Shown here one piece after another: positions 1 to 10,640 of a DNA stretch of 64,000 nucleotides. This DNA comes from Anticarsia gemmatalis. Its lineage: Eukaryota > Arthropoda > Insecta > Lepidoptera > Erebidae. The stretch spans positions 1,858,501 to 1,922,500 of the forward strand of contig NC_134774.1 of NCBI RefSeq assembly GCF_050436995.1, in the 5' to 3' direction. The position numbers and the translations under genes are program-made. Each line of letters opens with the position of its first letter. Position 1 is the first letter of the stretch. The notes under the pieces were generated by a model. The model saw only the letters and a list, made by a program, of their open reading frames with translations. It searched no databases and was not told the origin of the DNA.

Positions 1-68
1 TCGAACCACATGCGGCGCTAGGGTTGTTGTAGCGAGGTGACCACTTAAACCACTGCGCCACACGTGCA
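1..68 (-). repeat. SINE family C, head fragment
   Basis: The tRNA-like head of a SINE lies on the - strand and is cut by the window edge. Its A-box region (complement of ccactgcgcca) and the rest of the head match the fuller copies at 1084-1323 and 28050-28318. Confidence 0.6.
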
Positions 69-94
69 ATTCTAACATTTTATTTTACTTACAG

Positions 95-2608
95 CACCTA
101 CAAGAAACACAGAAGAGAGTCGGGAACTACTCAACCTGAAAACGCCAAAATTGTCCAGACAATCGCCTAATAAACTAAAACTATATAGTAAGAGTACCTA
201 CGAGTCGCCTACCAGGATATTGGAAGATTCTCTCAAAGACAAGATCAGTGGGGAAGTGAAACAGGAGTTAGTGGAGAAATTGAGAAATAAGTTTAAGAAA
301 CCACAGCCTTTGAGTGTTAAGAAGAAGATTGTTGAGTAAGTAATATGAAGTGCTACTAAAACCCGGTTTCTGACTACATTTAGCGATAGTTTATCTATCC
401 AAAATTTCATTCACGCACCCATTCACAAACACACACACACACACACACAAACTCATACATAGATTGAATGTAAAATGTCTTATTTCCTATCTTTCTAAAA
501 TGTAAAATCTGTTAATTAGTAAAAAGTAGAATATGTTCAGCTTGTCAAATAGCTAACTAATCACTGGAGAGAGAGCCTGGAGATCTGTCATACAGGTCTT
601 GAACCTAGTTCAGACTCCAGCTCTCACAAAGGCTCTCACTTACGGCTGTAAATGTTAATGTGTAACCACACTGTTATTGTATCACCTTTATGAGATAAAT
701 AAACCATATATTATTATTCTATAACGTTTTTATATATGAGTTTAAATGCTATTGAATAGATAAACCACCCCTAAATGTACCTCAGAAGCCAGGGGTTATA
801 AATAGATTAATAAAATATATCTTTGACTGTAATAAATGTGGGTTTTGGGTGTTTTTTTAACACCTCTGCCTACACCTTCGGGTATAACAGGCGTTAAGTT
901 ATGTATATGCATACAGTCCACTTATAGTGTATTATTTTGTTTCAGTGAAATTTTAAACGATTTCTTCGACAACTTACTTCAAGAACGTAAACAGAAGGAG
1001 CCAATCAAACAATATAATTCACCCAAGAAATGTACTGAAATGGACCAGGATGTAGAGGTATGTATGATAAAAATATATATATTTTTTGGGACAACTCACA
1101 CACGGTCATTTGATTCCAAACTAAGCAGAGCTATGGTAATCAAATAACTGATAAACATACTTATATCCTTCAAAATACATACTTAAATACAAAAATTTAC
1201 AACCAGGCTCAGAACAGATTTTCGTGCTCATCACACAAACATTTGTCCCGGGTGGGATTCACACGCGACGCTACAGTTATTGCGACGAGGTGACCACTAA
1301 CCACTGCGCTAAACGTGCAGTTCAATAAATTATGATGTATGGTTTATTTCGCGCTGTTTAGTAGCTGTGAGTGGACTTAGCATTCACGTCCCACGCAAGT
1401 GGTCGACGGTTCGAACCCGAAGCAACACCCCAATGACTTTTCAAATTGATGTGTGTAGCTATAATAAAAATGAAATATTTGTACATGCACAACTTGTGAA
1501 CAACTAATGCCCGGTTTCTGAGATACATTTAGCGGTAGTTTATCTATTCACTAAAGTTTAAGCTTACATAAACGTGACAGTTTGAACGGCGGGCATAAAG
1601 TTAAATGGAAAAATCATTTTTTAATATGTTCGTAACTGTCGGGACAGGGTTTGTATGGAATCGATTGGATCAAAATTCCCACAGGAATGGAATCAACGTG
1701 ATAAAATTGTACTATACCCGAACGAGGTCAGACCTGGCTTTGTTAATGAAATATTTCCATGCAAACAACAATAGTTAGTTAAGTGTAAAAATGTATGTAA
1801 CCCGTCAGAATATTGATCTTATCAATAGGATAATACTGTAAACAACCGAATTTGTGTCAATCCGCTAGAGGATTATAATATTTTTCTTTTCTCATTACAG
1901 ATAATACAAACACCTCAAGAAATAATAGATTTAACGACAAAAGAAGAAACAAACACACAGTACTTCAAAGAGATTCCGTTTCCTACCTTCAACACACCCA
2001 CGAAACTGAAAACAGTAGACATTGAAAAAGATTCCAGTTTAGAAATATCAGCTAACAACGAAATAGTCAACATAGACGTATTTAAAATTAATTCTGAACA
2101 AGAAAAACACAATTTTATGACAAATATTGACTTAAATTTGAACAAATGCGCTTTTAAATTCAGTCCCTGTAATGATACAGCCGAAAATAATGATGTGAAC
2201 TTGGATATCGAAACTTTTAAAAACCAGTATTTGAGCGAAGTGAAAAAGAACAAGGAGAATCGGAAACGGAAAAATAAAGACAAAATTGTACTAACTTATG
2301 AAGAAAAACGGAAAAGAACTAAGCAGAGAAGTATTTCTATTAAAAATAAGGATATACAAGTAAAAATTAAATGGCGAAAAGAACAATTAAAATTGCAATT
2401 CGATAACATTAAGAATAAGAAGAAAAATAAGAAGTTTAGACAGTATGTGCTGCAGTATTCGCCTGAAAAAGCTCCTAATATCGGCAAGCCCGAAATTGAT
2501 GTTACTCCTAAGAAACGAAAGTATGTTAAACAGGAGAAATCGCCGGATAATCTAGTGCAGACTTCTTTGGAGAAATTCTTTAAAATCAAAAGCCCTGGGA
2601 AGGAATAA
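95..2608 (+). CDS. PIP-box and SIM-containing lysine-rich protein, 3' exons (partial)
   Basis: Three exons of one reading frame: 95-335, 946-1057 and 1901-2608 (stop TAA). Splice sites are good: acag before 95, GTAAGT at 336, ttcag before 946, GTATGT at 1058, ttacag before 1901. The joints keep frame (exon one ends in GA, completed by t946; exon two ends in phase 0). Earlier exons lie left of the window. The product is hydrophilic and Lys/Glu-rich with basic patches such as KKRKYVKQEK that look like nuclear signals. At the start of the last exon EIIDLT resembles a SUMO-interaction motif. The C-terminus contains QTSLEKFF, which fits the PCNA-interacting PIP consensus (Q-x-x-aliphatic-x-x-aromatic-aromatic), followed by basic residues. 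No enzymatic domain is visible. A role in DNA replication or repair at PCNA is inferred from the motif only; I do not recognise the ortholog. The internal Met codons at 151 and 2117 are not starts. Confidence 0.75.
361..798. mobile_element. Palindromic MITE split by an insertion
   Basis: Left half 361-400 and right half about 722-798 belong to the CCGGTTTCTGAG foldback family. Between them lie about 320 bases that hold a CA repeat and a stretch ending in an AATAAA-containing tail, which may be the 3' end of an inserted retroelement. Confidence 0.6.
428..449. repeat. CA dinucleotide microsatellite
   Basis: An uninterrupted (ac)n run of about eleven units within the intron following the exon that ends at 335. 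Confidence 0.9.
1084..1323 (-). repeat. SINE family C
   Basis: Full-length-like copy in the intron between exons 946-1057 and 1901-2608. In - orientation it has a tRNA-like head (near 1240-1320) followed by a body beginning at the gctcagaac block. Matches 28050-28318, 48770-48985 and 31915-32065. Confidence 0.7.
1365..1490 (+). repeat. SINE family B, 5' part
   Basis: A tRNA-like head with B-box ggttcgaacccg near 1408 followed by the body block that continues to ttatgtgtg-like sequence. Better copies lie at 22708-22925 and 51780-52085. Confidence 0.55.
1509..1565. mobile_element. Half copy of the palindromic MITE
   Basis: The left arm only (gcccggtttctgagatac onward). The right arm is missing. 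Confidence 0.55.
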
Positions 2609-2928
2609 CTACAATTGGTTAGTTGACTGGGTTAACGAAAATTTATAAAGTTGTATTCATAAAAGGTTCATATAAATACTCAGCCTATGTAATTTTGCTG
2701 GTAAATAGTGTTGAAATTGTAATTACTACAGACTGAAACATTTTATTAGACACTCATTTGATACTAACGAAAATACGAAACTTTGGCGTCACTATGGCTA
2801 CTGGCTATTTTCCAAAAAAAACCTTTACATCTTTTATACATAATCCTTCCTCTTGAATCACACACTATCTATTGAAAACCACATCGAAATCCGTTTCGTA
2901 GTTTTAAAGATCTAAGCATACATACATG

Positions 2929-3142
2929 TTAGGCCGTGGAAAAAGTCTTTTCGTATTACTGTATGTATGAACTTGTAATAAAATCTTTTCTCTACACAAA
3001 AAAGCTCTATATTTGGGTACCTCACGAGCTCACTGAAATAAACCTAATGAACCGTGTACTCATTTGTGATTCTTGAAGCCTAAGAGATTTTATTACAAGT
3101 TCATACATACTATAATGCGAAAAGACTTTTTCCCCGACCTAA
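2929..3142. mobile_element. Mariner-type palindromic MITE
   Basis: About 214 bp. Both ends carry the same inverted terminal sequence of more than 50 bp: TTAGGcCG-GGAAAAAGTC at the left and its complement ending GACCTAA at the right. TTAGG-type ends are typical of Tc1/mariner relatives. A clean TA duplication is not visible. It has no coding capacity. Related pieces: 47449-47606 and 52215-52287. Confidence 0.65.
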
Positions 3143-3347
3143 TACATAGGGACAGACGCGGGAAACGACTTTGCTTTATACTGTGTAGTGATATTGACAC
3201 TATTGTATTTGAAACTAAAATAATGTTCCACTTTTATAGTATTTTTTACATAGATTTGTATATTTCTTTTATTTTTCTACTGCTGGAGCAGTACTTCTTA
3301 GCCTTTTTATTTATATACTTATTGCATGTACCGTGTAAATACTACGT

Positions 3348-3433
3348 TTCGCCATTAACAATGTTAGTCCCATGTAATAGGGGCGAGATTTGTCATATAC
3401 CGGACACGTTACTGAACTCCGGGCTACTTTTAT
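3348..3433 (-). repeat. Dispersed repeat E
   Basis: A roughly 85-bp block containing cgccattaacaatgttag. It also occurs near 16240-16330, 36370-36430, 62140-62235 and 62520-62640. Nature unknown. Confidence 0.5.
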
Positions 3434-3940
3434 GATCTTAATTATGAATGTAATTTTCTATACTTGTATATTTTTATAGACTTTTGTAAAAATAATTATG
3501 ATTTAAATGGTAAAAAGTAGCATTATCATGATATCGATAGCTAGCGAGAAACTCATGGCCACTCTTTTCAATCGCCAAAAGATTTACAATGTGGTTGATA
3601 CAATAATTGATCATGCTAGGAGCTGCCAACAATCAATGATATAGACCAAACGTCAATTAAGGATAATGAATATAGTATACTATGAATATAGAAATATACT
3701 TCAGAAGTATCGATATTTTCATAATTTATCAAAAAGAAAAGCGAATGCACTGCCGTGGAATTGACACTTATTAAGTAAAATTATGTGCTGTAAGAAATAT
3801 CTAAGGATATTTTGTGTTATACTAAAAAACGGTAAAATAAAATGTTTTACAATGTACTATTGTATAGATTTAAGCTATATCCTACAATAAAATTATTACA
3901 TTTTATTCATAGGTATGTTTTGCTTATTTTTCCTAATTTA

Positions 3941-4146
3941 ACTGCTTCTGTGGCGCAGTGGTTTAGGTAGCCACGCCGTTACGATTGCGTCGGGAGGTCG
4001 TGGGTGCGATACCCACACGGAACAATTATTTGTGCGATCCACAAATCATTGTTTCGGGTCTGGTTGTACTTTGTGTCCGTTGTTTGTACGTTTGTAAAAG
4101 TCCCCGCGACACAAGAGCAATTCTTAGTGCAGGAGTTGTTTTTCAA
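3941..4146 (+). repeat. SINE family A (tRNA head)
   Basis: A-box gcgcagtggtttagg and B-box ggtcgtgggtgcgat, then a conserved central block (cattgtttcgggtctggttg) and a tail ending aagagcaattcttag. The cloverleaf does not close, so this is a SINE and not a tRNA gene. Other copies: 26538-26748, 30688-30900, 29968-30134 (-), 57228-57320. Confidence 0.75.
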
Positions 4147-4599
4147 AAAACAGATAATTACAAAAACGTATCACACATTCTGCCCAGTGTTCCAGACGCA
4201 TTGTTTTTATTGTTAAATCCTTCCTCGGAATGCAGTATATTATCCTAACCCATAATTCAGGCAAAAGAATCAAAATAAATAGCAGAAAGTCCATACTTTT
4301 TAAAGATGCTTCGAGCGATATGTCGTTAAAAAAAAACACATACCTACATTTCTATATTACCAACCAATTCTTTCAATGCCTCGACTATCTGTATCTTATG
4401 CCCAGGTGTGGGACAATATAGGTACCTGCTAGTAATAAAAAATATGACAATAAATTTAACCTATTACTGTCCCACTTTTAGGCAAGAGTGTCCCCTCAAA
4501 ATGTGGTAGGAGCTAATAAAATAATAAAAATGTCAGAAAACTCAATTTTAATGGTGTCGCTCAAACAATAACAATATTACGAAAGTAGATTTTATTAAG
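4147..4599. other. No gene recognised
   Basis: AT-rich DNA. Near 4461-4505 is a - strand fragment of the SINE B tail (tactgtcccac). Nothing else is supported. Confidence 0.5.
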
Positions 4600-5520
4600 G
4601 CGCTTCTAAACGGGCCATATTTTCCTGCAATATGTGGCTGCACTATTGGCAACTTATTGCTCGGCCATCACAAAAATATTTTATTGCAACGATGGCCGAG
4701 CAATCTATGGCCGAGCCATGTGTTGCAATATGTCTGTTAACAGTATGGAGCATGATGCAGACTCCTAAACGGGCCACACAAACCGGCAATAATGGCTGAC
4801 AAAATCGAAAGAAAAATCAAAAAGGCAAAAGCAGAGACAGTGGATTCGATCTTACTTAAATAGGCGACGAAATCTTCCATGTAGGTATATAGGCTTCTGC
4901 GACATTCGTCGCAGCAGCCTATATCGTTTTACGAGAAAAATCAAAAAGGAAAAAGCAGAGACAGTGGATTCGACCTTACGCCAATAGGCGTAAAACATTA
5001 GAAAATTTATGTCAAGAAATAATGCTTGATAAAAAATTGAATAATCTATACTAATATTATAAAGCTGAAGAGTTTGTTTGTTTGTTTGTACGCGCTAATC
5101 TCAGGAACTAACGGTCCGATTTGAAAAATTATTTCAATGTTAGATAACCCATTTATCGAGGAAGGTTATAGGCTATATATCATCACGCTACGACCAATAG
5201 GAGCAGAGAACCAGTAAAAAATGTTACAAAAACGGGGAAAAATATGACTCATTCTCTCTTATGTGACGCAAGCGAAGTTGCGCGGGTCAGCTAGTAAATG
5301 ATAAAATAAATATAAATCGCGTAGAAAAGGATGCACTATATCATAACAAGAGTGAGCGACTGAAACAACAATAAAGCTGGCCGGGCAACATTGCAGTAAA
5401 ATCGGTAGCTCAGCGATCGTCCGGCAACCTATCAAAACAATATCGGCCATTCGCTGCAATATCAAAAATGTGTGGCTATATGTCTGAAACATTGCTGCAA
5501 TATTGCGTAGTAGTTTCGTT
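4600..5520 (+). mobile_element. Harbinger-like transposon remnant
   Basis: The flanks share a related inverted motif (cttctaaacgggcc at 4604; its partner near 5500 is degenerate) with tgcaata repeats. Inside, 4933-5043 reads KQRQWIRPYANRR followed by KTLENLCQEI, which resembles the N-terminus of PIF/Harbinger nucleases. An upstream near-copy of the same coding segment at 4810-4856 (KKAKAETVDSI) shows an internal tandem duplication. The hairpin at 4888-4923 has 16-bp arms with one mismatch. The coding part is cut by the Helitron-like insertion at 5045. The family call is from pattern resemblance and is not certain. Confidence 0.4.
5045..5294 (+). mobile_element. Helitron-like element (Lep1-type), 250 bp
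   Basis: Begins TCTATACTAATATTATAAAG and ends GGGTCAGCTAG, inserted between A (5044) and T (5295). The TC start, CTAG end and AT target fit Helitrons. It is non-coding. The same family occurs at 9670, 10004, 30149, 32252, 39964, 44112, 49197 and 52332. Confidence 0.8.
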
Positions 5521-5652
5521 TACCTAAATGTGCAAGTAATAAATGTTAAATATGATGGCTAAATTAAGCTTCTCTGACGCAACGCATTGTTATAAAACGA
5601 AGATTTTGCAAGCTTTGTGCAGTAGGTCAAACTTAGTATGCGTGAGTTTTAC

Positions 5653-6670
5653 CATGTACGTCAGGCTGGCCCGGCCCCATGGAATTTAATAATGAGATTG
5701 TTATCAATCCAATGTACCCGGGTATACTAATATATGTAACACCTTCATTTTCAATGTAACTCTTTTTAAAAGAAATTACGTGCACTTCTTAGTGGCCGGG
5801 CCAGCCTGACGTTTTCAGCCCGGCCACCTTGTTTCCCACTAATCTACAAAAAATACTGGCAATATTGTGCTACAGATGATATGTACCCTATAATTTATGC
5901 ATATGTCACACAAAATCGAATCCTAAAATGCAATAGCATACGAAATATTAGCGGTTGCAGGTGGCCGGGCTGAAATTATTTCGTTAATATAAAACAGTAA
6001 AACTGCAACACCTACCAAAAACTAATACCAGTACATAATGAGATATAGAGATATAGAATACATGTAACGCTTTCATTTTAAATTATAATACATATTTAGA
6101 AAGAATAATCACTTGAAATTATATTTCAGCCCGGCCACCTAAAAGCGGTAATATTCCCTAAAATCTTATGCCAATTTGTACAGTAAAACCTGATACAGCT
6201 ATGAAATGAAAGTAACATTCGTTTCGTTTTAGTCGTATACCTTTAAGCCTTCTGTTTGACTAGATTATCAAAATCTGAGAAACTTGCCGAAGAGTGACTA
6301 TCATTTATTAACTAATTTCAGGACATTTGGTTTGTTGAGTGAAACAAAATTGGTAATTGTCATATTTTTTTAATAATCATTTTTGAAATTAGTTAGACAA
6401 CATTTGTACTTATATTAATTAGGTACTATAACAATTGTTAATTATAAATAATGTAAAAAAAGGTTTTTGTCATTGATAATAACACAGTTATCAAAAAATT
6501 ATAGTAATATCAATATTACCTTAACATCGAACATTCATTCATTCAGAATATTAGAAGATAATTTTTGGTTAAATACTTATTATACCTTGGTAAAAAATCA
6601 CAGATTTTCATAATGATTTTTACATCAACTTTGAATTTAAAGTTTTGAAAACTTTCAATTAAAATTATGC
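5653..6670 (+). repeat. Left terminal inverted repeat of the 3.3-kb element
   Basis: This 1,018-bp arm starts at CATGTACG. Homology with the right arm ends exactly at aaaattatgc. Confidence 0.85.
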
Positions 6671-6686
6671 AAATTTGTTTGAACAA

Positions 6687-7166
6687 ATGATTTTAGAATT
6701 ATTTTATAGCGCTCTATTTACAAAAATATGTACCGAAGAAAAATGTGCATTTCAACTTCAAAGAACAGTACCATTTTTACCCATTAATATGAACGTAATT
6801 AAAACATTTGGAATATCAGCCCTAGAAGACTCAATTTGTATAGACGTTATTTCGAAGGATTATGAACACGATTGCCCGGGCACTGTTTTGTCCAGCTATA
6901 ATGTAAAGAATATTATATCTTTTGATTTAAATGGAACAGATCAAATAATATTGAACGATATACCTTTATCTATCAAAGTTAGAACTAATATTTATGTGAT
7001 TGTAGGTGCTATTGAATATGTAGTATTGGGGGAAAATCTAGGACATTATAAATGCCATTTATTTAATCAAGATCTGTGGATGTGTTATGACGATTTACAG
7101 TCTAGTGTTAAAAAAAGTAATTTGGATTTAATATTTTTACATTCCTTGACGTACATTTTAGCTTGA
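6687..7166 (+). CDS. USP-like (peptidase C19) C-terminal domain protein inside the transposon
   Basis: 159 codons from ATG 6687 (caaATGa) to TGA. The frame is open back to 6663, just inside the left arm, where an in-frame TAA closes it. The C-terminal half carries VGAIEYVVLGENLGHYKCHL followed by WMCYDD. This matches the ubiquitin-specific protease His box (GHY, then W-x-x-[YF]-D-D), so the expected catalytic His and Asp are present. An upstream CTEEKC and a DCPG segment could be the zinc-binding cysteines of the fingers region. The N-terminal Cys box that carries the nucleophile is absent, so an active protease is not expected from this product alone. Whether it is a captured host fragment or a remnant of a larger autonomous relative is inference. 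The codons are AT-rich, like the rest of the element. Confidence 0.5.
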   Translation: MILELFYSALFTKICTEEKCAFQLQRTVPFLPINMNVIKTFGISALEDSICIDVISKDYEHDCPGTVLSSYNVKNIISFDLNGTDQIILNDIPLSIKVRTNIYVIVGAIEYVVLGENLGHYKCHLFNQDLWMCYDDLQSSVKKSNLDLIFLHSLTYILA

Positions 7167-7942
7167 TTAAATAACATAATCAAGTGATTAGTACGTTTTT
7201 AACGATTCTAATAAGCAATATATTTAAATTTGAATTAGTCAAAATACTTATAGTACAAATGCCAGATATAGGCTAGCAATGATTATTATATTAGCATACG
7301 TTTAATTATACAAGTTAACATTGTGATTTTTAGCTGTGATTTTAATATTAGGTATGTTAAATTATATATACTACATAGCTATATTTCCATTAGCTGCCAC
7401 TGAAAGAACTATGGTTCTCTCTTTATTTAAGAATGGAGAATGTTACTAGGTATGTCAAATCGCTTCAAATTTTGACTCAGTAAAGCCGGTACATGTACAT
7501 GCAAACTAGTTTTTGTTGTAGTCAAAAATACCAAGTAGTTTTTATTTTACAAGCATTCAAAGTTTCGAAAAATATCAAGTCCCGCTAACAGCGTGACGTC
7601 ATATTACACCGTGCTGCGCGAGCCGCGTCCCGCTTAATATCAAGTCTCCAACCGTAGATGTAATAGCTTATGCAGTATTTTGTTGTGTATTTGTCCCCTT
7701 ATTACATTTATAGTGTAATAATAGTAAATATTATTATTAAGGACCGTGTGAGCTAGACTGAGTGTGGTGTACAATGACGTCACACGCAAATTGACGGTTA
7801 CAACTTGTTTTACTTATAAATCAGAAACTAATTGACGTATCGAAGTAATTCTTTCACTAGTATTTTTTATTTTTAACAGAGAATATGGAGTGCTAATTAT
7901 CAAAATATGTTAACATTCTCCATTGTTGTAATAATTATATTA
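7167..7942. other. Non-coding centre of the 3.3-kb element
   Basis: AT-rich, with a short GC-rich patch near 7575-7660 where atatcaagtc is repeated on both sides of cgtgacgtcata. A second tgacgtca occurs near 7775. No coding sequence is seen. The patch could be the element's promoter, but that is only a guess. Confidence 0.4.
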
Positions 7943-8960
7943 GCATAATTTTAATTGAAAGTTTTCAAAACTTTAAATTCAAAGTTGATGTAAAAATCAT
8001 TATGAAAATCTGTGATTTTTTACCAAGGTATAATAAGTATTTAACCAAAAATTATCTTCTAATATTCTGAATGAATGAATGTTCGATGTTAAGGTAATAT
8101 TGATATTACTATAATTTTTTGATAACTGTGTTATTATCAATGACAAAAACCTTTTTTTACATTATTTATAATTAACAATTGTTATAGTACCTAATTAATA
8201 TAAGTACAAATGTTGTCTAACTAATTTCAAAAATGATTATTAAAAAAATATGACAATTACCAATTTTGTTTCACTCAACAAACCAAATGTCCTGAAATTA
8301 GTTAATAAATGATAGTCACTCTTCGGCAAGTTTCTCAGATTTTGATAATCTAGTCAAACAGAAGGCTTAAAGGTATACGACTAAAACGAAACGAATGTTA
8401 CTTTCATTTCATAGCTGTATCAGGTTTTACTGTACAAATTGGCATAAGATTTTAGGGAATATTACCGCTTTTAGGTGGCCGGGCTGAAATATAATTTCAA
8501 GTGATTATTCTTTCTAAATATGTATTATAATTTAAAATGAAAGCGTTACATGTATTCTATATCTCTATATCTCATTATGTACTGGTATTAGTTTTTGGTA
8601 GGTGTTGCAGTTTTACTGTTTTATATTAACGAAATAATTTCAGCCCGGCCACCTGCAACCGCTAATATTTCGTATGCTATTGCATTTTAGGATTCGATTT
8701 TGTGTGACATATGCATAAATTATAGGGTACATATCATCTGTAGCACAATATTGCCAGTATTTTTTGTAGATTAGTGGGAAACAAGGTGGCCGGGCTGAAA
8801 ACGTCAGGCTGGCCCGGCCACTAAGAAGTGCACGTAATTTCTTTTAAAAAGAGTTACATTGAAAATGAAGGTGTTACATATATTAGTATACCCGGGTACA
8901 TTGGATTGATAACAATCTCATTATTAAATTCCATGGGGCCGGGCCAGCCTGACGTACATG
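7943..8960 (-). repeat. Right terminal inverted repeat of the 3.3-kb element
   Basis: A 1,018-bp inverse copy of 5653-6670. It ends CCTGACGTACATG, followed by the target duplication TTTTAC. Confidence 0.85.
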
Positions 8961-8966
8961 TTTTAC

Positions 8967-9669
8967 CGTTATTATGTTAAACCGTAGTAGTGATTGAAAA
9001 AAGTACTTACCTAATCTAGGTACCTAAACCTAAGGAGGTCCGCATAAAATGAATAATTTCATTAATGTTAAATACTTTGCATGTTATTTTTTTGTATTTT
9101 CGGATAGGTACTTAATAGTAGTAGGAAGGGAGACATTTTTATGTTTTCTGCACGTATGTAAATCTTAACAAAATGTTATATAATTATTTATTCTTATGTA
9201 ATGAAAGGCGTAATTATATAGGTTCTATACATGAATATGAAGTAAAAGGTTACACCTTAAAAGAAGAAGGCCTTACGATGAAATTAATTTATGACGTTTG
9301 CGCCATTTTTTAACTGGGTGAGCTAACTTTAGAAAACAGCTGATTTCTGTACTAAAATTATGAAGAAACCGCCTAATAATAGGTCAATTGGTGTTTTTCA
9401 TGTTTTCATAAGAAAATCTGGACAATTTATCATATAAAAGATTCACTTTTATAGTTCAAATGATAAATAATGATCGATGATTCATAAAGGGAGGTGAGTT
9501 AATTTTTTATCAAAGTTGAGTAAAAAGCGGTCAAGGTATAAACGAAATTTTGACAGTGTTGCCGCATTTTTTACTAGATTTGGACATGGTAGATTTTATA
9601 AAGTCACACGACCGATGCTGCATCGCTTTATTGATTGTACGGTATGTTAAGAGAATTTGTTTCTACGTA
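8967..9669. other. No gene recognised
   Basis: About 700 bp of AT-rich DNA in which I see no open frame, repeat match or splice pair worth reporting. Confidence 0.5.
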
Positions 9670-9922
9670 TCTATACTAATATTATAAAGCTGAAGAGTTT
9701 GTTTGTTTGTTTTTTTGTTTGAACGCGCTAATCAGCTCAGGAACTACTGTTCCGATTTGAAAAATTCTTTCAGTGTTAGATAGCCCATTTATTGAGGAAG
9801 GCTGGCTATATATCATCACGCTGCAACCAGTAGGAGAGTACGAGTAAAAAATATTACAAAAACGGGGAAAATTTTGACACATTCTCTCTTATGTTGCAAG
9901 CGAAGTTGCGCGGGTCAGCTAG
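9670..9922 (+). mobile_element. Helitron-like element (Lep1-type)
   Basis: TC start and CTAG end with A/T flanks, and a full match to 5045-5294 including tttgtttgtttg and gaagttgcgcgggtcag. It is paired head-out with the - strand copy 80 bp to its right. Confidence 0.8.
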
Positions 9923-10003
9923 TAGGAAATAAGATCATTCATCTCGCTTTAATATCATCCGAGTTAACGCGTCATTTAACTCATGGTGTGTGAATATAGT
10001 ATA

Positions 10004-10275
10004 CTAGCTGACCCGCGCAACTTCGCTTGCGTCACCTAAGAGAATGGGTCAAATTTTTCCCCGTTTTTGTAACATTTTTCACTGGTACTCTGCTCCTATT
10101 CGTCGTTGCGTGATGTTATATAGCCTATAGCCTTCCTCGATAAATTGGCTATCTAACACTGAAAGAATTTTTCAAATCGGACCAGTAGTTCCTGAGATTA
10201 GCGCGTTCAAACAAACAAACAAACAAACAAACAAACAAACAAACAAACTCTTCAGCTTTATTATATTAGTATAGT
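10004..10275 (-). mobile_element. Helitron-like element (Lep1-type)
   Basis: Reverse copy starting CTAGCTGACCCGCGCAAC. The internal caaa tetranucleotide run is expanded at about 10207-10247. The terminal TC is mutated. Confidence 0.75.
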
Positions 10276-10640
10276 AGTATATTAACAAGCCGCTACTCAA
10301 AAATCAAAAGAAGAGTCTTCGACACCGATATTTTTCTTTCACATTGGCTAAGCGAACCAAGCTAAAAGACGCTGCCTTTGACATGTCTTCCATAAGTTTG
10401 CGATAAGTGGTGTCACATTGTTAAACAGGCTATAAATCTTGTCATTAAGTTGTTAACAGTAACGGCCTCGACCGATGTGCAAAAGTAACTCCAAACAATA
10501 ATATATCTTATGTTATAACTGACACAGAAAAATAAGTCTTAACCCCAGTAAAGACGTTCAAAATAATTTCTGGTAGGGACTTAAAAATGTAATTCATTTT
10601 TAGTAGTGTTTCCCTATCCTTACGTCTACATTTATTTATT
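10276..10640. other. No gene recognised
   Basis: Unassigned sequence between the Helitron-like element and the LINE. It has no homology to other parts of the window that I can see. Confidence 0.45.

Larger units (their letters stand above)
5653..8960. mobile_element. 3.3-kb transposon with 1,018-bp inverted arms
   Basis: The arms 5653-6670 and 7943-8960 have the same length and, read by eye, the same sequence in inverse orientation. The flanks carry TTTTAC at 5647-5652 and 8961-8966, a 6-bp target duplication. The tips are CATGTACGTCAGG and its complement. Within each arm a CAGCCCGGCCACC motif recurs in both orientations (near 5660, 5794, 5812, 5962, 6124), possible transposase-binding sites. 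The unique centre holds a 159-codon gene and about 775 bp of non-coding DNA. No transposase, DNA polymerase or integrase is present, so it is non-autonomous. A 6-bp duplication is shared by several superfamilies, so I leave the class open. Confidence 0.85.

Noticed and set aside
2117..2608. Separate gene starting at the ATG at 2117
   Set aside because: The same frame is open back to a good acceptor at 1900, so this Met is internal to the last exon.
3985..4248. Short open frames over SINE copies (also 26521-26718, 30522-30839, 49551-49784)
   Set aside because: They translate SINE sequence, recur in each copy and have no protein support.
5653..8960. Maverick/Polinton element
   Set aside because: The 6-bp target duplication would fit, but there is no DNA polymerase B, integrase or capsid gene and the length is far too short.
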